Assembly: GCA_016707605.1 (NCBI GenBank)
Contig: JADJHJ010000015.1
Coordinates: 179,550 to 243,549 of the forward strand
DNA from: Candidatus Promineofilum glycogenicum
GTDB taxonomy: Bacteria; Chloroflexota; Anaerolineae; Promineifilales; Promineifilaceae
DNA length: 64,000 nucleotides
Reading direction: 5' to 3'
Made by a program: the position numbers and the translations under genes. The notes below the pieces were generated by a model. The model saw only the letters and a program-made list of their open reading frames with translations. It searched no databases and was not told where the DNA came from. How positions within the stretch are numbered: position 1 is the first letter of the stretch; every line of letters starts with the position of its first letter. Of this stretch, positions 24,172 to 33,620 are shown one piece after another.

Positions 24172-26778
24172 GTGTCCAACATGGAACTCATCGAGCGCGA
24201 ACAACAGCTAAATAGCCTGGCCGACGCCTGGCGACAGGTCACGTTCGGTAATGGCCGCATCGTCCTGGTCAGTGGCGAGGCAGGCATCGGCAAGACGGCG
24301 CTCATCGAGCGTTTTGTGGCCGACCAGGGCGGCGCGGCCCGCGTTCTACGCGGCGGCTGCGATGCCCTGTTTAGCCCTCGGCCGCTCGGCCCGTTTGTCG
24401 AGATAGCCGCCCAGACCGGGCAACCAGAACTGGAGCGCCTGGTGCAATCCGGCGGCGACCGTCTGGCCTTCTCCGCGGCGCTCTTTCTCCACCTGCAAAA
24501 GCAGGCGACACCGACCCTGCTCATCCTGGAAGACCTGCACTGGGCCGACGAGGCGACGCTGGATGTGCTGAAGTACCTCGGCCGTCGCATCCAACACACC
24601 CGCGCCTTACTGCTGCTGTCCTACCGCGACGATGAGGTCAGCGGCGACCACCCCCTGCGTTCGCTACTGGGCGATCTGCCGGTGCCGGCGACCGTACGGC
24701 TGGCGCTGCCCGTCCTGTCGTCGTCGGCCGTGGCCCAATTGGCTTGGGGATCGACACGGCGACTGGACGAACTCTACCGGGTCACCGGCGGCAACCCCTT
24801 CTTCGTGACCGAAATTCTGGCCAGCCAGAGCGACGGCGTGCCACCGTCCGTGCGCGACGCCGTGCTGGCCCGGCTGGCCCGCCTGTCGCCCACCGCCCGG
24901 GGCGTCGTCGAACTGGCGGCGCTCGTCCCCGGTTCGGCCGAAGGCTGGCTCATCGCCGAACTGCTGCGTCCCGATCCGGCCGTGCTGGATGAGTGCATCG
25001 AGCGCGGCGTGCTGCACCCGGTGGGCCGCAGCATGGCCCGGCGCAACCTGGCCTTTCGCCACGAGTTGGCCCGCCAATCGGTCGAGGACTCAGTGCCCAT
25101 CAGCCGGGCGCGGGCGCTGCACAGCCGTATCCTGGCCGCGCTGCTGCCGCAGGAGGGGGAGCGCGTGTCGCTGGCCCGCCTGGTGCACCATGCCCTGCGC
25201 GCCGGCGACGAAGACACCACGTTGCGCCTGACCCCCCAGGCCGCCCGGCAGGCTAGTGAACTGGGCGCGCATCGGGAGGCCGTCGCCCTCTATAGCAGCC
25301 TGTTCGACTACCACCACCTGATGCCCCCAGAGATGCAGGCCGACGTACTGGATAGTCTGTCGATTGAGAACTATCTCATCGACCACGCCGCCCAAGCCAT
25401 CGGGGCCAGGCAGCAGGCCATTCAGATCTGGCAAAGGCTGGAGCGGTATGATCAGGTGGGCGATGGCTATCGCTGGCTGTCGCGGTTCCATTGGATGGCC
25501 GGCAACGGCGCGGAGGCGGAAAAATGCGGCGACCGGGCCATTGCCATCCTGCAAGAGCAGCCGCCCGGCCCGCAATTGGCTATGGCCTATAGCTCTAAGT
25601 CCCAATTGCACATGCTGGCCTGGGAAGAAGAGCCATCCCTGGAGTGGGGCCGGCGGGCCATTACCCTGGCCGAGCAAATGGGCGATACCGAGATCCTGGT
25701 CCACGCCATCACCAACGTCGGGTCAACGGAGTCCCTCCACGACTTTCAGGCGGGAACTGAAAAGGTCAAGTTTGCCTTGCGGCTGGCCCGCGAGCACGAA
25801 ATGCACGATCACGTGGGGCGCTGCTACTCTAACCTGACTTCGAACCACGTGCGCTCGCGCCGCTATGCCGAAGCGCGACGCTGGTCGGAAGAGGGTCTGG
25901 AATACACCACGGCCAGAGACCTGGATTCCTACACCATCTACATCGGCGGCTGGCAGTCACAGGGCTTCCTCGACACCGGTCAATGGGCGGAGGCGGAGGC
26001 GTTTGCCCTGGAAGCGCTGCGGCTGGTGAAGCGACTGGCGATCACCGCGCTGCCGGCGCTCGTCACCCTGGGGCGGCTGCGGCTGCGCCAGGGCGACCCG
26101 GCGGCCGATGCTCTCCTGGCCCAGGCCTACAATCTGGCCCTACCTACCCGCGAACTTCAGCGCCATGCGCCCGTGGCCTCCGCTCGGGCCGAAGCCGCCT
26201 GGTTGCGGGGCGAGCCGGAGCGCATCCCGGACGTGGCCGGCCTGGGCTATTCACTGGCTCTGGAACGAAATGATCCCTGGATTCTGGGCGAGATCGCCTA
26301 CTGGATGTGGGCCGGCGGCCGGCTCTCCGGCCACAGGGACATCCCCCTGGAGCGGCTGGCCCCGCCCTTTGCCGATATGATCCGCGGCCGGTGGCAAGCG
26401 GCGGCCGAAGCGTGGCAAGAGATCGGCTGCCCCTATGAGCAGGCACTGGCCCTGCTGGGGGGCGATGAGGCGGCCCAATTGCGAGCACTGGCGCTGTTCA
26501 CCGCGCTGGGGGCCGAGCCGGCCGCGGCGCTGGTGCGCCGGCAGTTGCACCTAAGCCCATCAGCCACGGCGCGACGGTCGCATCCTGACGACCTGACGCC
26601 GCGCGAACTGGAGGTCCTGCGCCTGCTGGCCGCCGGCCTGTCCAATCCGGCCATCGCCGCGCGGCTGACCATCTCCGTGGGCACGGTCAAGGCCCACACG
26701 GCCAACATCTACGGCAAGCTGGGCGTGGCCAACCGGGTGCAGGCGTTAGCGCGGGCGCAGGAACTGCGGCTGCTGTAG
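24172..26778 (+). CDS. LAL-type LuxR regulator with AAA ATPase and TPR domains
   Basis: An 868-residue regulator. The N-terminal ATPase has Walker A GEAGIGKT (35-42) and Walker B LLILEDLHWADE, the middle is a long TPR-like helical array (about 350-790), and the C-terminus is a LuxR helix-turn-helix (LTPRELEVLRLLAAGLSNPA, then TVKAHTANIYGKLGV). This is the MalT/LAL build: ligand binding and ATP drive activation of nearby promoters. GTG 24172 and ATG 24181 are both possible starts. The flavoenzyme just downstream (26952) is a reasonable target by position only. Confidence 0.9.
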   Translation: MSNMELIEREQQLNSLADAWRQVTFGNGRIVLVSGEAGIGKTALIERFVADQGGAARVLRGGCDALFSPRPLGPFVEIAAQTGQPELERLVQSGGDRLAFSAALFLHLQKQATPTLLILEDLHWADEATLDVLKYLGRRIQHTRALLLLSYRDDEVSGDHPLRSLLGDLPVPATVRLALPVLSSSAVAQLAWGSTRRLDELYRVTGGNPFFVTEILASQSDGVPPSVRDAVLARLARLSPTARGVVELAALVPGSAEGWLIAELLRPDPAVLDECIERGVLHPVGRSMARRNLAFRHELARQSVEDSVPISRARALHSRILAALLPQEGERVSLARLVHHALRAGDEDTTLRLTPQAARQASELGAHREAVALYSSLFDYHHLMPPEMQADVLDSLSIENYLIDHAAQAIGARQQAIQIWQRLERYDQVGDGYRWLSRFHWMAGNGAEAEKCGDRAIAILQEQPPGPQLAMAYSSKSQLHMLAWEEEPSLEWGRRAITLAEQMGDTEILVHAITNVGSTESLHDFQAGTEKVKFALRLAREHEMHDHVGRCYSNLTSNHVRSRRYAEARRWSEEGLEYTTARDLDSYTIYIGGWQSQGFLDTGQWAEAEAFALEALRLVKRLAITALPALVTLGRLRLRQGDPAADALLAQAYNLALPTRELQRHAPVASARAEAAWLRGEPERIPDVAGLGYSLALERNDPWILGEIAYWMWAGGRLSGHRDIPLERLAPPFADMIRGRWQAAAEAWQEIGCPYEQALALLGGDEAAQLRALALFTALGAEPAAALVRRQLHLSPSATARRSHPDDLTPRELEVLRLLAAGLSNPAIAARLTISVGTVKAHTANIYGKLGVANRVQALARAQELRLL

Positions 26779-26781
26779 ATG

Positions 26782-26832
26782 GCAACACCTGACATGTGTT
26801 GCACGTTAATTGCAACACATGTCAGGTGTTGC
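26782..26832. repeat. Perfect palindrome GCAACACCTGACATGTGTTG
   Basis: 22-bp arms with a 7-nt spacer (CGTTAAT), immediately after the regulator's stop codon. It has no U-tract. It could terminate transcription or be an operator between the regulator and the flavoenzyme gene. Confidence 0.85.
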
Positions 26833-26951
26833 GGTAGCTCCAAGATAAACCCCACAATAAACCCCTGTCCGATGTGGTCGCGCCGCTCTCCGACTATGAT
26901 GGCCGTTATCTACCCGAACAAACAGCGGTCTTAGTCATAAGGAGCAAGCTA

Positions 26952-28376
26952 ATGGACAGCAGAGTCAGCGCGATCACTCAGGCCGGCGATACTTTGGACG
27001 AAGCATCGGTCGGCCGCTTCCGGGCCGAGTTGCACGGCCGGCTTATCCGCCCCGGCGATGCCGACTACGATGACGCGCGCCGCGTCTACAACGCCATGAT
27101 CGACAAGCGCCCGGCCCTCATCGCCCGCTGCGCCGACGCGGCCGACGTGCGCGCGGCGGTCAACTTCGGCCGCGACCACGGCCTGCCCATCGCCGTGCGC
27201 GGCGGCGGCCACAACGGCGCGGGGCTGGGCCTGGTGGACAACGGCCTGGTCATTGACCTGTCGGCCATGCGCGACGTGCAGGTGGACGCCGCCCGGCAGC
27301 AAGTGCGCGTCGAGGGCGGCTGCCTGTGGAACGACGTCGACGCCGCCACCAGCCCCCACGGCCTGGCCGTGCCCACCGGCTTCATCTCCTCCACCGGCGT
27401 CGGCGGGCTGACGCTGGGCGGCGGCATCGGCTATCTGACGCGGCAGTATGGGCTGACCATCGACAGCCTGCTGGAAGTGGAGATGGTGCTGGCCGACGGC
27501 CGCTTCGTCGTCGCCAACGCCACGGAGAACGCCGACCTGTTCTGGGCCGTGCGCGGCGGCGGCGGCAACTTCGGCGTCGTCACCGCCTTTTTGTTTCGCG
27601 GCCGGCCCGTCGGCCCGACGGTCTACGGCGGCCCCATCTTCTGGCCGATGGAGCACGCCGCCGAGGTGATGCGCTTCTGGCGCGACCTGATCCTGAGTGA
27701 CCCCGAACACCTCAACGGCTGGTTCGGCTTCCACACCGTGCCGCCGGTAGACATGTTCCCGGCCGAGCACCACCTGAAGAAGATGGCCGTCATCACCTGG
27801 TGCTACACCGGCGATCTGGACGGGGCGGCCCAGGTCTTCGCGCCGATTCGCGCCGTGGCCCCGCCGGCCATCGACTTCGCCGGGCCGATCCCCATGCCGG
27901 TGCTGCAAAGCCTGTTCGACGGCCTCTATCCGGCCGGCTTGCAGTGGTATTGGAACGCCGACTTCGTCACCGACCTGAGCGACGAAGCCATGGCTCTGCA
28001 CCTGGAGTACGCCGAGCAGTTGCCCAGCGTTCACTCGACGATGCACCTCTACCCGATCAACGGCGCGGCCCAGCGCGTGGGCCAGAACGACACCGCCTGG
28101 AGCTTTCGCGAGGCCAACTTCGCCCAGGTCATCGTCGGCGTCGACCCCGACCCGGCCAACAACGCCCGCACTATCGCCTGGTCGAAGGAGTACTGGCGGC
28201 GGCTGCACCCCCACTCGGCCGGCGGGGCCTACGTCAACATGATGATGGACGAGGGGCAGGAGCGGGTCATGGCCTCCTACCGCGACAACTACCCCCGGCT
28301 GGCCCAGGTGAAGGCCAAATACGACCCGCACAACCTCTTCCGGGTCAATCAGAACATCAGGCCGGCTCGGAATTAG
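26952..28376 (+). CDS. FAD-dependent oxidase with berberine-bridge (BBE) domain
   Basis: A 474-residue FAD-linked oxidase. The FAD domain shows VRGGGHNGAGLGL, where the His is the usual covalent FAD anchor, and GGLTLGGGIGYLTRQYG. The C-terminal BBE segment is YPRLAQVKAKYDPHNLFRVN. The cysteine that often gives a second FAD link is not evident. Enzymes of this type oxidise sugars, oligosaccharides or secondary metabolites with O2. AAGGAGCAAGCTA precedes ATG 26952, so the start is firm. Probably controlled by the upstream LuxR-type regulator (inference from position). Confidence 0.92.
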   Translation: MDSRVSAITQAGDTLDEASVGRFRAELHGRLIRPGDADYDDARRVYNAMIDKRPALIARCADAADVRAAVNFGRDHGLPIAVRGGGHNGAGLGLVDNGLVIDLSAMRDVQVDAARQQVRVEGGCLWNDVDAATSPHGLAVPTGFISSTGVGGLTLGGGIGYLTRQYGLTIDSLLEVEMVLADGRFVVANATENADLFWAVRGGGGNFGVVTAFLFRGRPVGPTVYGGPIFWPMEHAAEVMRFWRDLILSDPEHLNGWFGFHTVPPVDMFPAEHHLKKMAVITWCYTGDLDGAAQVFAPIRAVAPPAIDFAGPIPMPVLQSLFDGLYPAGLQWYWNADFVTDLSDEAMALHLEYAEQLPSVHSTMHLYPINGAAQRVGQNDTAWSFREANFAQVIVGVDPDPANNARTIAWSKEYWRRLHPHSAGGAYVNMMMDEGQERVMASYRDNYPRLAQVKAKYDPHNLFRVNQNIRPARN

Positions 28377-28394
28377 GGCCGACAGGTAGACGAA

Positions 28395-28416
28395 GCCACC
28401 GGCGTCAGCCGGTGGC
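28395..28416. repeat. Hairpin GCCACCGGC / GCCGGTGGC
   Basis: A 9-bp perfect stem with a GTCA loop between convergent genes. No U-tract follows, so it is only a possible terminator. Confidence 0.55.
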
Positions 28417-28445
28417 AGCCGGCCTCAGAGTGAACGCCACGGCGC

Positions 28446-29654
28446 TCAACGCCCCATGAACGTCACCGGCACAAAAGAGCGCGGCGACGCGCCGGCGGTT
28501 TGCCAGTAGAAGCGCAGGTCGGCTGTGCCGTCGATGTCGCGGTACTCGACCCGCAGGGTGTGTTGGCCGGGAGAGACAGCCACGGTGACTGCGTCGCGCC
28601 CCCTGCTCGACCAGCGGTCGAGCAGCGGGCGATCATCCAGATAGAGGCGCGCGCCGTCGTCGTGGAACAGCGTGAAGGTGTATTGGCCATCGGTCAGCGG
28701 CAGTCGGCGCGTCCAGCGCGCCGAGAAGTGGTCGGCCGCCAGCAACGGGTGGGGCGCGGCCTGCTCCCAGGCAAACCAGACCGCCGGATCGTCGCGCACC
28801 ACGATGGGCGGGCCGGCCAGGGCCTCGTTGTCAAAGTACTCGCCGCGCCAGCCCTGGATGTCATGGGTGGTGATGGAGCCGCTGCGCCACGCTTCCGGCG
28901 TCAACCCGGTGCGCCGGCCGTTCTCATAGACCTGTCCGCTCATATAGTCGCGCAGCCACGACCGCCAGCACCCCTCCTCATCGGTTGTATACCCCTTACT
29001 CCCGGCGCCATGTAAATCGTCCACCGGGAAAGGAAAGTCCAGCGACATATAGAAGCCGGTCACGCCGTGCAGCCATTCGTGGAGAAAAACTTCTCCGTCG
29101 CACGCGCCGCTGGGCCAGATCCAACTGAGGTTGAAGACGGTAGCATAGGTGATGTCGTAAGCCCACATGCCCAGCCCCCAGCCGATGCTGGGAATCGACT
29201 GGTCGGTGACCGGATGCGACGCCTGCCACAAGACGAGCACCGAGTCATACACCCCCGGCGGCGCGTAGGCGGCCACTTCCGGCCGCGTGTCCTCGGGCGA
29301 GGGCCAGTAGCCGTCGCCGATGGGCGTCAACGTGGTCAGCGGCCGATCCACGAAGACGACCTCCGCCTCCAGTTCGCCTGCTTGCCCCGAATAGTCATAG
29401 ACCACGCCGCGATGGGGCAGGTTGAGAAAGGATTCGACCATCAGGCGGGCATCTTCGGCCGGCATGGTGGCCGTGAGGTGCTTGCTCTGGCCGTCGAGAT
29501 CGACGTAGTCGACGTCGGTGTGGCGATAGACCAGCACCAGCATCTTCCACGGATCGCCCATTGGGGTCTGTGAAGCGGCCCGGTTTGACAACAGGGCCAG
29601 CAACGACACAGCAACAACTAGCGCCCCCAGGCGCAACTTTGGATTGACACTCAT
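28446..29654 (-). CDS. Secreted putative metalloprotease with PA14 domain
   Basis: A 402-residue secreted protein (signal LGALVVAVSLLALLSNRAAS). The middle part contains HEWLH in GEVFLHEWLHGVTGF, a fit to the zinc HExxH motif of metallopeptidases. The C-terminal ~130 residues are a PA14 domain (WRGEYFDNEALAGPPIVVRD, then DGQYTFTLFHDDGARLYLDD and HTLRVEYRD), a sugar-binding beta-barrel. ATG 29654 follows GAGG. No classical peptidase family is recognised, so the activity is tentative. Confidence 0.75.
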   Translation of the reverse strand: MSVNPKLRLGALVVAVSLLALLSNRAASQTPMGDPWKMLVLVYRHTDVDYVDLDGQSKHLTATMPAEDARLMVESFLNLPHRGVVYDYSGQAGELEAEVVFVDRPLTTLTPIGDGYWPSPEDTRPEVAAYAPPGVYDSVLVLWQASHPVTDQSIPSIGWGLGMWAYDITYATVFNLSWIWPSGACDGEVFLHEWLHGVTGFYMSLDFPFPVDDLHGAGSKGYTTDEEGCWRSWLRDYMSGQVYENGRRTGLTPEAWRSGSITTHDIQGWRGEYFDNEALAGPPIVVRDDPAVWFAWEQAAPHPLLAADHFSARWTRRLPLTDGQYTFTLFHDDGARLYLDDRPLLDRWSSRGRDAVTVAVSPGQHTLRVEYRDIDGTADLRFYWQTAGASPRSFVPVTFMGR

Positions 29655-29671
29655 CAAAGCAGCCTCTTCAT

Positions 29672-30196
29672 TTAATTCGGCGTGTCCAGTCGGAAAACGA
29701 CCACCGGCCCCGACCAGCCGCGCGGCGCATAGAGCAACAGGTAGTCCGCCAAAACGTCTTCGGCCTGAGAGGTTGTGCCATCGGCGGCGATAGTCTGGCT
29801 CAGGTCATAGCGCCGGACGGCCGAGACTGCGCCGGCCGGGGGCAACGCCGCCGCCTCGCCGGTCGCCTGTTCCAGCGGCGGCACGTAGTCCGCGCCGTGG
29901 TGAAGCTGAACCGCCCAGGCCAGATCAACGGCGTAGTCGGTCTCGTTTTCCAGGTCGAGGGTTAATCTCAGCTCGGTTCCATCCAGCTCCACGCCGGTTA
30001 GCGTGATGCCAAAGCCGTCAAACTCGGCCGTCTCGCCGGCCCCGAAGGTGGGCAGGCCAAAGAAAGCGTTGCTCTGTGGCGTAACAGCGGAGATCGTGCG
30101 CGGCGGCGCGGCCGGCGGCGCTGCCCGCGGACTACCCGCCGGCGCGCAGGCGACAAGCAGCATGAAGACCAATAGCAACCAGGACAGTCGACTCAT
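29672..30196 (-). CDS. Small lipoprotein of unknown function
   Basis: A 174-residue lipoprotein: signal WLLLVFMLLVAC with Cys17, a Pro/Ala-rich spacer, then a beta-rich domain (GFGITLTGVELDGTELRLTL) with the look of a DUF4352-type Ig-like fold. The start is ATG 30196 after GGGGGTGAG. It runs into the PA14 protein gene 17 bp downstream, so the two may be co-transcribed and act together outside the cell. Confidence 0.75.
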   Translation of the reverse strand: MSRLSWLLLVFMLLVACAPAGSPRAAPPAAPPRTISAVTPQSNAFFGLPTFGAGETAEFDGFGITLTGVELDGTELRLTLDLENETDYAVDLAWAVQLHHGADYVPPLEQATGEAAALPPAGAVSAVRRYDLSQTIAADGTTSQAEDVLADYLLLYAPRGWSGPVVVFRLDTPN

Positions 30197-30319
30197 CTCA
30201 CCCCCAGGTTGAGGAAGGCATAGCAACGACAGGGTAACACGTCCCTGCTACGGCCACAAGGACGCGCGGTGGGCAAGATAGTGGCACTAGAGAGCTTGGC
30301 CCCCATCTATTGAAGACCT

Positions 30320-30417
30320 GACCATGACCACCGGCCACTGACCACTGACCACTGGCCACTCGCCACTCGCCACCCGCCCCCCGCCCCACGCCCCTTGCCC
30401 CTCGCCCCTCCCTCCGC
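30320..30417. repeat. Iterated CCACTGACCACTGACC / CACTCGCCACTCGCC stretch
   Basis: Half of a palindromic repeat: units of CCACTGACC, CCACTCGCC and CCCCACGCCCC follow one another without a clear mirror arm. It ends at the -10 box of the next gene. Confidence 0.7.
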
Positions 30418-30423
30418 TATAAT
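30418..30423 (+). promoter_or_regulatory. -10 box TATAAT for the FCD regulator gene
   Basis: TATAAT directly after a repeat, 40 nt before GTG 30464. A leaderless start is not available in this frame, so a short leader is implied. Confidence 0.45.
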
Positions 30424-30463
30424 CCCATTCGTTGCATTCATCCGATTCATTGGATCAATCATC

Positions 30464-31228
30464 GTGCGTCTCGACAAGCTGGACTCCGACTTCCTGCACT
30501 ACCTCATCGAACACCACATCGATCCCGGCGACAAGCTGCCGTCGCTGAACGAGATCGGCGACGGCCTGGGCGTCAGCGTGGGCAAGCTGCGCGAGGAGCT
30601 GGCCGTGGCCCGTGGGCTGGGCGTGGTGTCGGTCCGGCCGCGGCTGGGCATCCAGCGCGAGCCGTTCGACTTCGCCGAGGCCATTCTGCCGGCCATCCTG
30701 TTCAGCCTGGCCACGGGCGAGGCCAGCTTCGCCCAACTGAGCCGGCTGCGGCGGACGATCGAGACGAGCTTTTGGGACGAGGCGGTGGTGTGCCTGACGG
30801 CCGATGATCGGCTATGCTTGCGCGACCTGGTCGGCCGCGCCTGGGCCAAGCTGCGCGGCGAGCCGATCCACATTCCCAACGCCGAACACCGGCAACTGCA
30901 TCTGACCATCTTCGGCCGCCTGGACAACCCGTTTGTCCACGGCCTGCTCGTCGCCTACTGGGACGCCTACGAAGCCAGCGAATTGACGCGCTTCCAGAGC
31001 TACCAGTACTGGGTCGATGTATGGACGTATCACGAGCAGATCGTCGATGCCCTGTGGGCCAACGACTTCGAGGGCGGCCGGCGGTTGTTGAATGAGCACT
31101 TTGCCCTGCTGCAAACCGAAAGCAGTGGCCCTGTAGGGCGATTTGCCAAATCGCCCCACAACAACAAGCGAGCGAACAATGAAGAGCCTGAAAGAAGAGT
31201 TAGAGAGCGAACAAGTACGACACCTTGA
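30464..31228 (+). CDS. GntR/FadR-type (FCD) transcriptional regulator
   Basis: A 254-residue protein with an N-terminal winged helix (LPSLNEIGDGLGVSVGKLRE, ELAVARGLGVVSVRPRLGI) and a C-terminal FCD helical domain with His residues for metal or ligand (NAEHRQLHLTIF, TYHEQIVDAL). The last ~25 residues come from a GGGCGATTTGCCAAATCGCCC-type palindrome and read into the next gene, so the tail (about SGPVGRFAKS on) is not native. The target is probably the adjacent CBS/KorAB block, as FCD regulators usually sit next to the genes they control; this is inferred. Confidence 0.8.
   Translation: MRLDKLDSDFLHYLIEHHIDPGDKLPSLNEIGDGLGVSVGKLREELAVARGLGVVSVRPRLGIQREPFDFAEAILPAILFSLATGEASFAQLSRLRRTIETSFWDEAVVCLTADDRLCLRDLVGRAWAKLRGEPIHIPNAEHRQLHLTIFGRLDNPFVHGLLVAYWDAYEASELTRFQSYQYWVDVWTYHEQIVDALWANDFEGGRRLLNEHFALLQTESSGPVGRFAKSPHNNKRANNEEPERRVRERTSTTP
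31136..31156. repeat. Palindrome GGGCGATTTGCCAAATCGCC
   Basis: A 21-nt palindrome (the last C lies just outside the string given) within the coding end of the FCD regulator and just before the CBS gene. Confidence 0.75.
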
Positions 31229-31652
31229 CCTCAGCCGCTACTGCGCCGTGCAGAGCGGCACGCCGGTGCGCGAGGCGCTGGCCACGATGCGCGCCGAAGA
31301 GGGGCGGCCGATGCTGGTCATCCGCGGCGAAGAGCTGATCGGCATCTTCACCGAGCGCGACGTGTTGCAGCGCGTGGTCGGCCGGCCGGACGCGCTCGAC
31401 GGGCCAGTGGACGCGGTCATGACCGCGCGTCCCATCACCGTCCTGCCCGACACGTCGGCCGCCGACGCGCTGTGGCTGATGGACGACCATCACTTCCGCA
31501 ACCTGCCCGTGGTCGACCGCCAGGGGCGCATCCTGGGCGACATGACCTATGCCGCCTTCGTCCACTATCTGGCCGCGCGCTACCCGGTCGAAGTGCAGAA
31601 CCGGCCGCTGCGGCCGCAGCAGTATCCGAGCAAGCCTGAAGGTGGAGACTAG
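31179..31652 (+). CDS. CBS-domain protein
   Basis: A 157-residue protein made of one CBS pair: first CBS GEELIGIFTERDVLQRVVG, second VMTARPITVLPDTSAADALW to FRNLPVVDRQGRILGDMTYA. CBS pairs bind adenine nucleotides and sense energy charge. It lies upstream of the first KorA gene, and a similar CBS pair is fused to KorB1 (33709), so it is likely a regulator or partner of the oxidoreductase. The start is ATG 31179; it overlaps the tail of the regulator. Confidence 0.88.
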   Translation: MKSLKEELESEQVRHLDLSRYCAVQSGTPVREALATMRAEEGRPMLVIRGEELIGIFTERDVLQRVVGRPDALDGPVDAVMTARPITVLPDTSAADALWLMDDHHFRNLPVVDRQGRILGDMTYAAFVHYLAARYPVEVQNRPLRPQQYPSKPEGGD

Positions 31653-31740
31653 CAGGGATTAGGGACTAGGGATTAGGGATTAGGGGAAGAGCGCTCTTCC
31701 CCAAGCCCTAATCCCTAATCCCTAATCCCTAACCCCTAAT
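31653..31740. repeat. TTAGGGA / GAAGAGCGCTCTTC palindromic repeat
   Basis: AGGGATTAGGG units, core GGGGAAGAGCGCTCTTCCCC, then CCCTAATCCC units. It fills the whole gap to the first KorA gene, whose ATG comes 5 bp later without a ribosome site. Confidence 0.9.
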
Positions 31741-31744
31741 TGCT

Positions 31745-33610
31745 ATGAACGACAACGACTACATCATCGAAGAACGCGACGCGGTCGTCATCCGCTTTGC
31801 CGGCGACTCCGGCGACGGGATGCAGTTGACCGGCACGCAATTCACCAACACGTCGGCCGTCTTCGGCAACGACGTCAGCACCATGCCCGACTTCCCGGCC
31901 GAAATCCGCGCCCCGGCGGGCACGCTGGCCGGCGTCAGCGGCTTCCAGGTCAACTTCTCCAACCGCGACATCCTGACCCCCGGCGACGCGGCCCAGATCC
32001 TGGTGGCCATGAACCCGGCGGCGCTGAAGGCCAGCCTATCCGATCTGGAGATCCACGGCACGATCATCGCCAACATCGACGCCTTCAGCCAGAGCAATCT
32101 GCGCAAGGCCGGCTACGACGCCAACCCGCTGCAAGATGGCTCGCTGAGCGAGTACCAGGTCATCGAAGTGCCCCTGACGACGATGAACCGCGAGGCGCTG
32201 AAGGAAGTGGAGGGGCTTTCGACCAAGGACAAAGACCGCTCACAGAACTTCTTCGCCCTGGGGCTGGCCTTCTGGATGTTCGACCGGCCGCTCGACGTGA
32301 CGCTCGACTGGGTGCGCAAGAAGTTCGCCAAGACGCCGGCGGTCATGGAGGGCAACATCCGCTCGCTGGAGACGGGCTACCACTTCGGCGAGACGAGCCG
32401 CGTCTTCCAGCACCGCTACCGCATCCGCCCGGCCGCCCTGCCGCCGGGAACCTATCGCAAGGTGACGGGCAACACCGCCCTGGCGTTGGGCCTGGTGACG
32501 GCGGCGCAGAAGATGGGCAAGCCGCTGTTCTACGGAACCTACCCCATCACCCCGGCCAGCGACATCCTCCACGCTCTGGCCCCGCTGCGCAACTTCGACG
32601 TGCGCACCTTCCAGGCCGAGGACGAGATCGCCGCCATGGGGTCGGTCATCGGCGCGGCCTTCGGCGGCGCGCTGGCCGTCACCGGCACCAGCGGCCCGGG
32701 CATCGCCCTGAAGAGCGAGGGCATGAACCTGGCCATCGCCCTGGAGTTGCCGATGATCATCGTCAACGTCCAACGCGGCGGCCCCAGCACCGGCCTGCCG
32801 ACCAAAGTGGAGCAATCGGACTTGTTGCAGGCCCTCTTCGGCCGCAACGGCGAAAGCCCCATCGCCGTGCTGGCCCCCTACAGCCCGTCGGACTGCTTCG
32901 ACATCGCCCTGGAGGCGTGCCGGCTGGCGGTGCGCTCCATGTCGCCGGTGATGATCCTGTCCGACGGCTTTCTGGCCAACAGCAGCGAGCCGTGGCGCAT
33001 TCCCGACGCGGCCGGCATTCCGCCCATTCCCTTTAACCACCCCGACGGCCCGGCCAGCGCCCCGGCCAACGGCGAAGGCGCCTTCCTGCCCTACTACCGC
33101 GACGCCGAAACGCTGGCTCGCCCGTGGGCTATCCCCGGCACGGCCGGGCTGGAGCACCGCATCGGCGGCCTCAGCAAGGCCCCGGAGACGGGCAACGTCT
33201 CCTATAACCCGCTGCACCACGAGCGCATGGTGCGCGAGCGGGCGGAGAAGGTCGCCCGGCTGGCCGAGGTCATCCCGCCGCAAGAGGTGTTCGGGCCGGA
33301 AGAGGGCGAACTGCTGCTGGTCAGTTGGGGCGGCACCTATGGCGCGGTGCGTTCGGCCGTGGTCGCCGCCCGCCGCCAGGGGCGCTCCGTGGCCCACGCC
33401 CATCTGCGCTATCTGAACCCGTTCCCGGCCAATCTGCGCGACGTGCTGAGCCGCTACCGGCAAGTCGTCGTGCCGGAGTTGAACGGCGGGCAGTTGGCCT
33501 TCCTGCTGCGCGGGCGCTATGCGCTGAACATCCAGTCGTTCCCGAAGATTCACGGACGGCCGTTTACCATCAACGAGATTGCGCAGAAGATCGAGCAAGT
33601 ACTTGGATAA
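31745..33610 (+). CDS. korA: 2-oxoacid:ferredoxin oxidoreductase, gamma-alpha subunit (KorA1)
   Basis: A 621-residue subunit with the gamma domain first (VVIRFAGDSGDGMQLTGTQF) and the alpha domain after about residue 205 (GNTALALGLVTAAQKMGKPL, then YPITPASDILHALAPL, GTSGPGIALKSEGMNLAI and GGPSTGLPTKVEQSDLLQAL). It forms a thiamine-dependent enzyme with the KorB subunit that turns a 2-oxoacid, probably 2-oxoglutarate, into acyl-CoA plus CO2 while reducing ferredoxin. The pair is the two-subunit form. Substrate specificity between 2-oxoglutarate and pyruvate needs biochemical tests. Confidence 0.92.
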   Translation: MNDNDYIIEERDAVVIRFAGDSGDGMQLTGTQFTNTSAVFGNDVSTMPDFPAEIRAPAGTLAGVSGFQVNFSNRDILTPGDAAQILVAMNPAALKASLSDLEIHGTIIANIDAFSQSNLRKAGYDANPLQDGSLSEYQVIEVPLTTMNREALKEVEGLSTKDKDRSQNFFALGLAFWMFDRPLDVTLDWVRKKFAKTPAVMEGNIRSLETGYHFGETSRVFQHRYRIRPAALPPGTYRKVTGNTALALGLVTAAQKMGKPLFYGTYPITPASDILHALAPLRNFDVRTFQAEDEIAAMGSVIGAAFGGALAVTGTSGPGIALKSEGMNLAIALELPMIIVNVQRGGPSTGLPTKVEQSDLLQALFGRNGESPIAVLAPYSPSDCFDIALEACRLAVRSMSPVMILSDGFLANSSEPWRIPDAAGIPPIPFNHPDGPASAPANGEGAFLPYYRDAETLARPWAIPGTAGLEHRIGGLSKAPETGNVSYNPLHHERMVRERAEKVARLAEVIPPQEVFGPEEGELLLVSWGGTYGAVRSAVVAARRQGRSVAHAHLRYLNPFPANLRDVLSRYRQVVVPELNGGQLAFLLRGRYALNIQSFPKIHGRPFTINEIAQKIEQVLG

Positions 33611-33620
33611 ATGATAGGAA

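Noticed and set aside
26782..26832. Perfect palindrome considered as an attachment site
   Set aside because: No integrase, tRNA gene or second copy was seen in the window.
26949..28331. 460-codon minus-strand frame
   Set aside because: Shadow of the berberine-bridge-like flavoenzyme.
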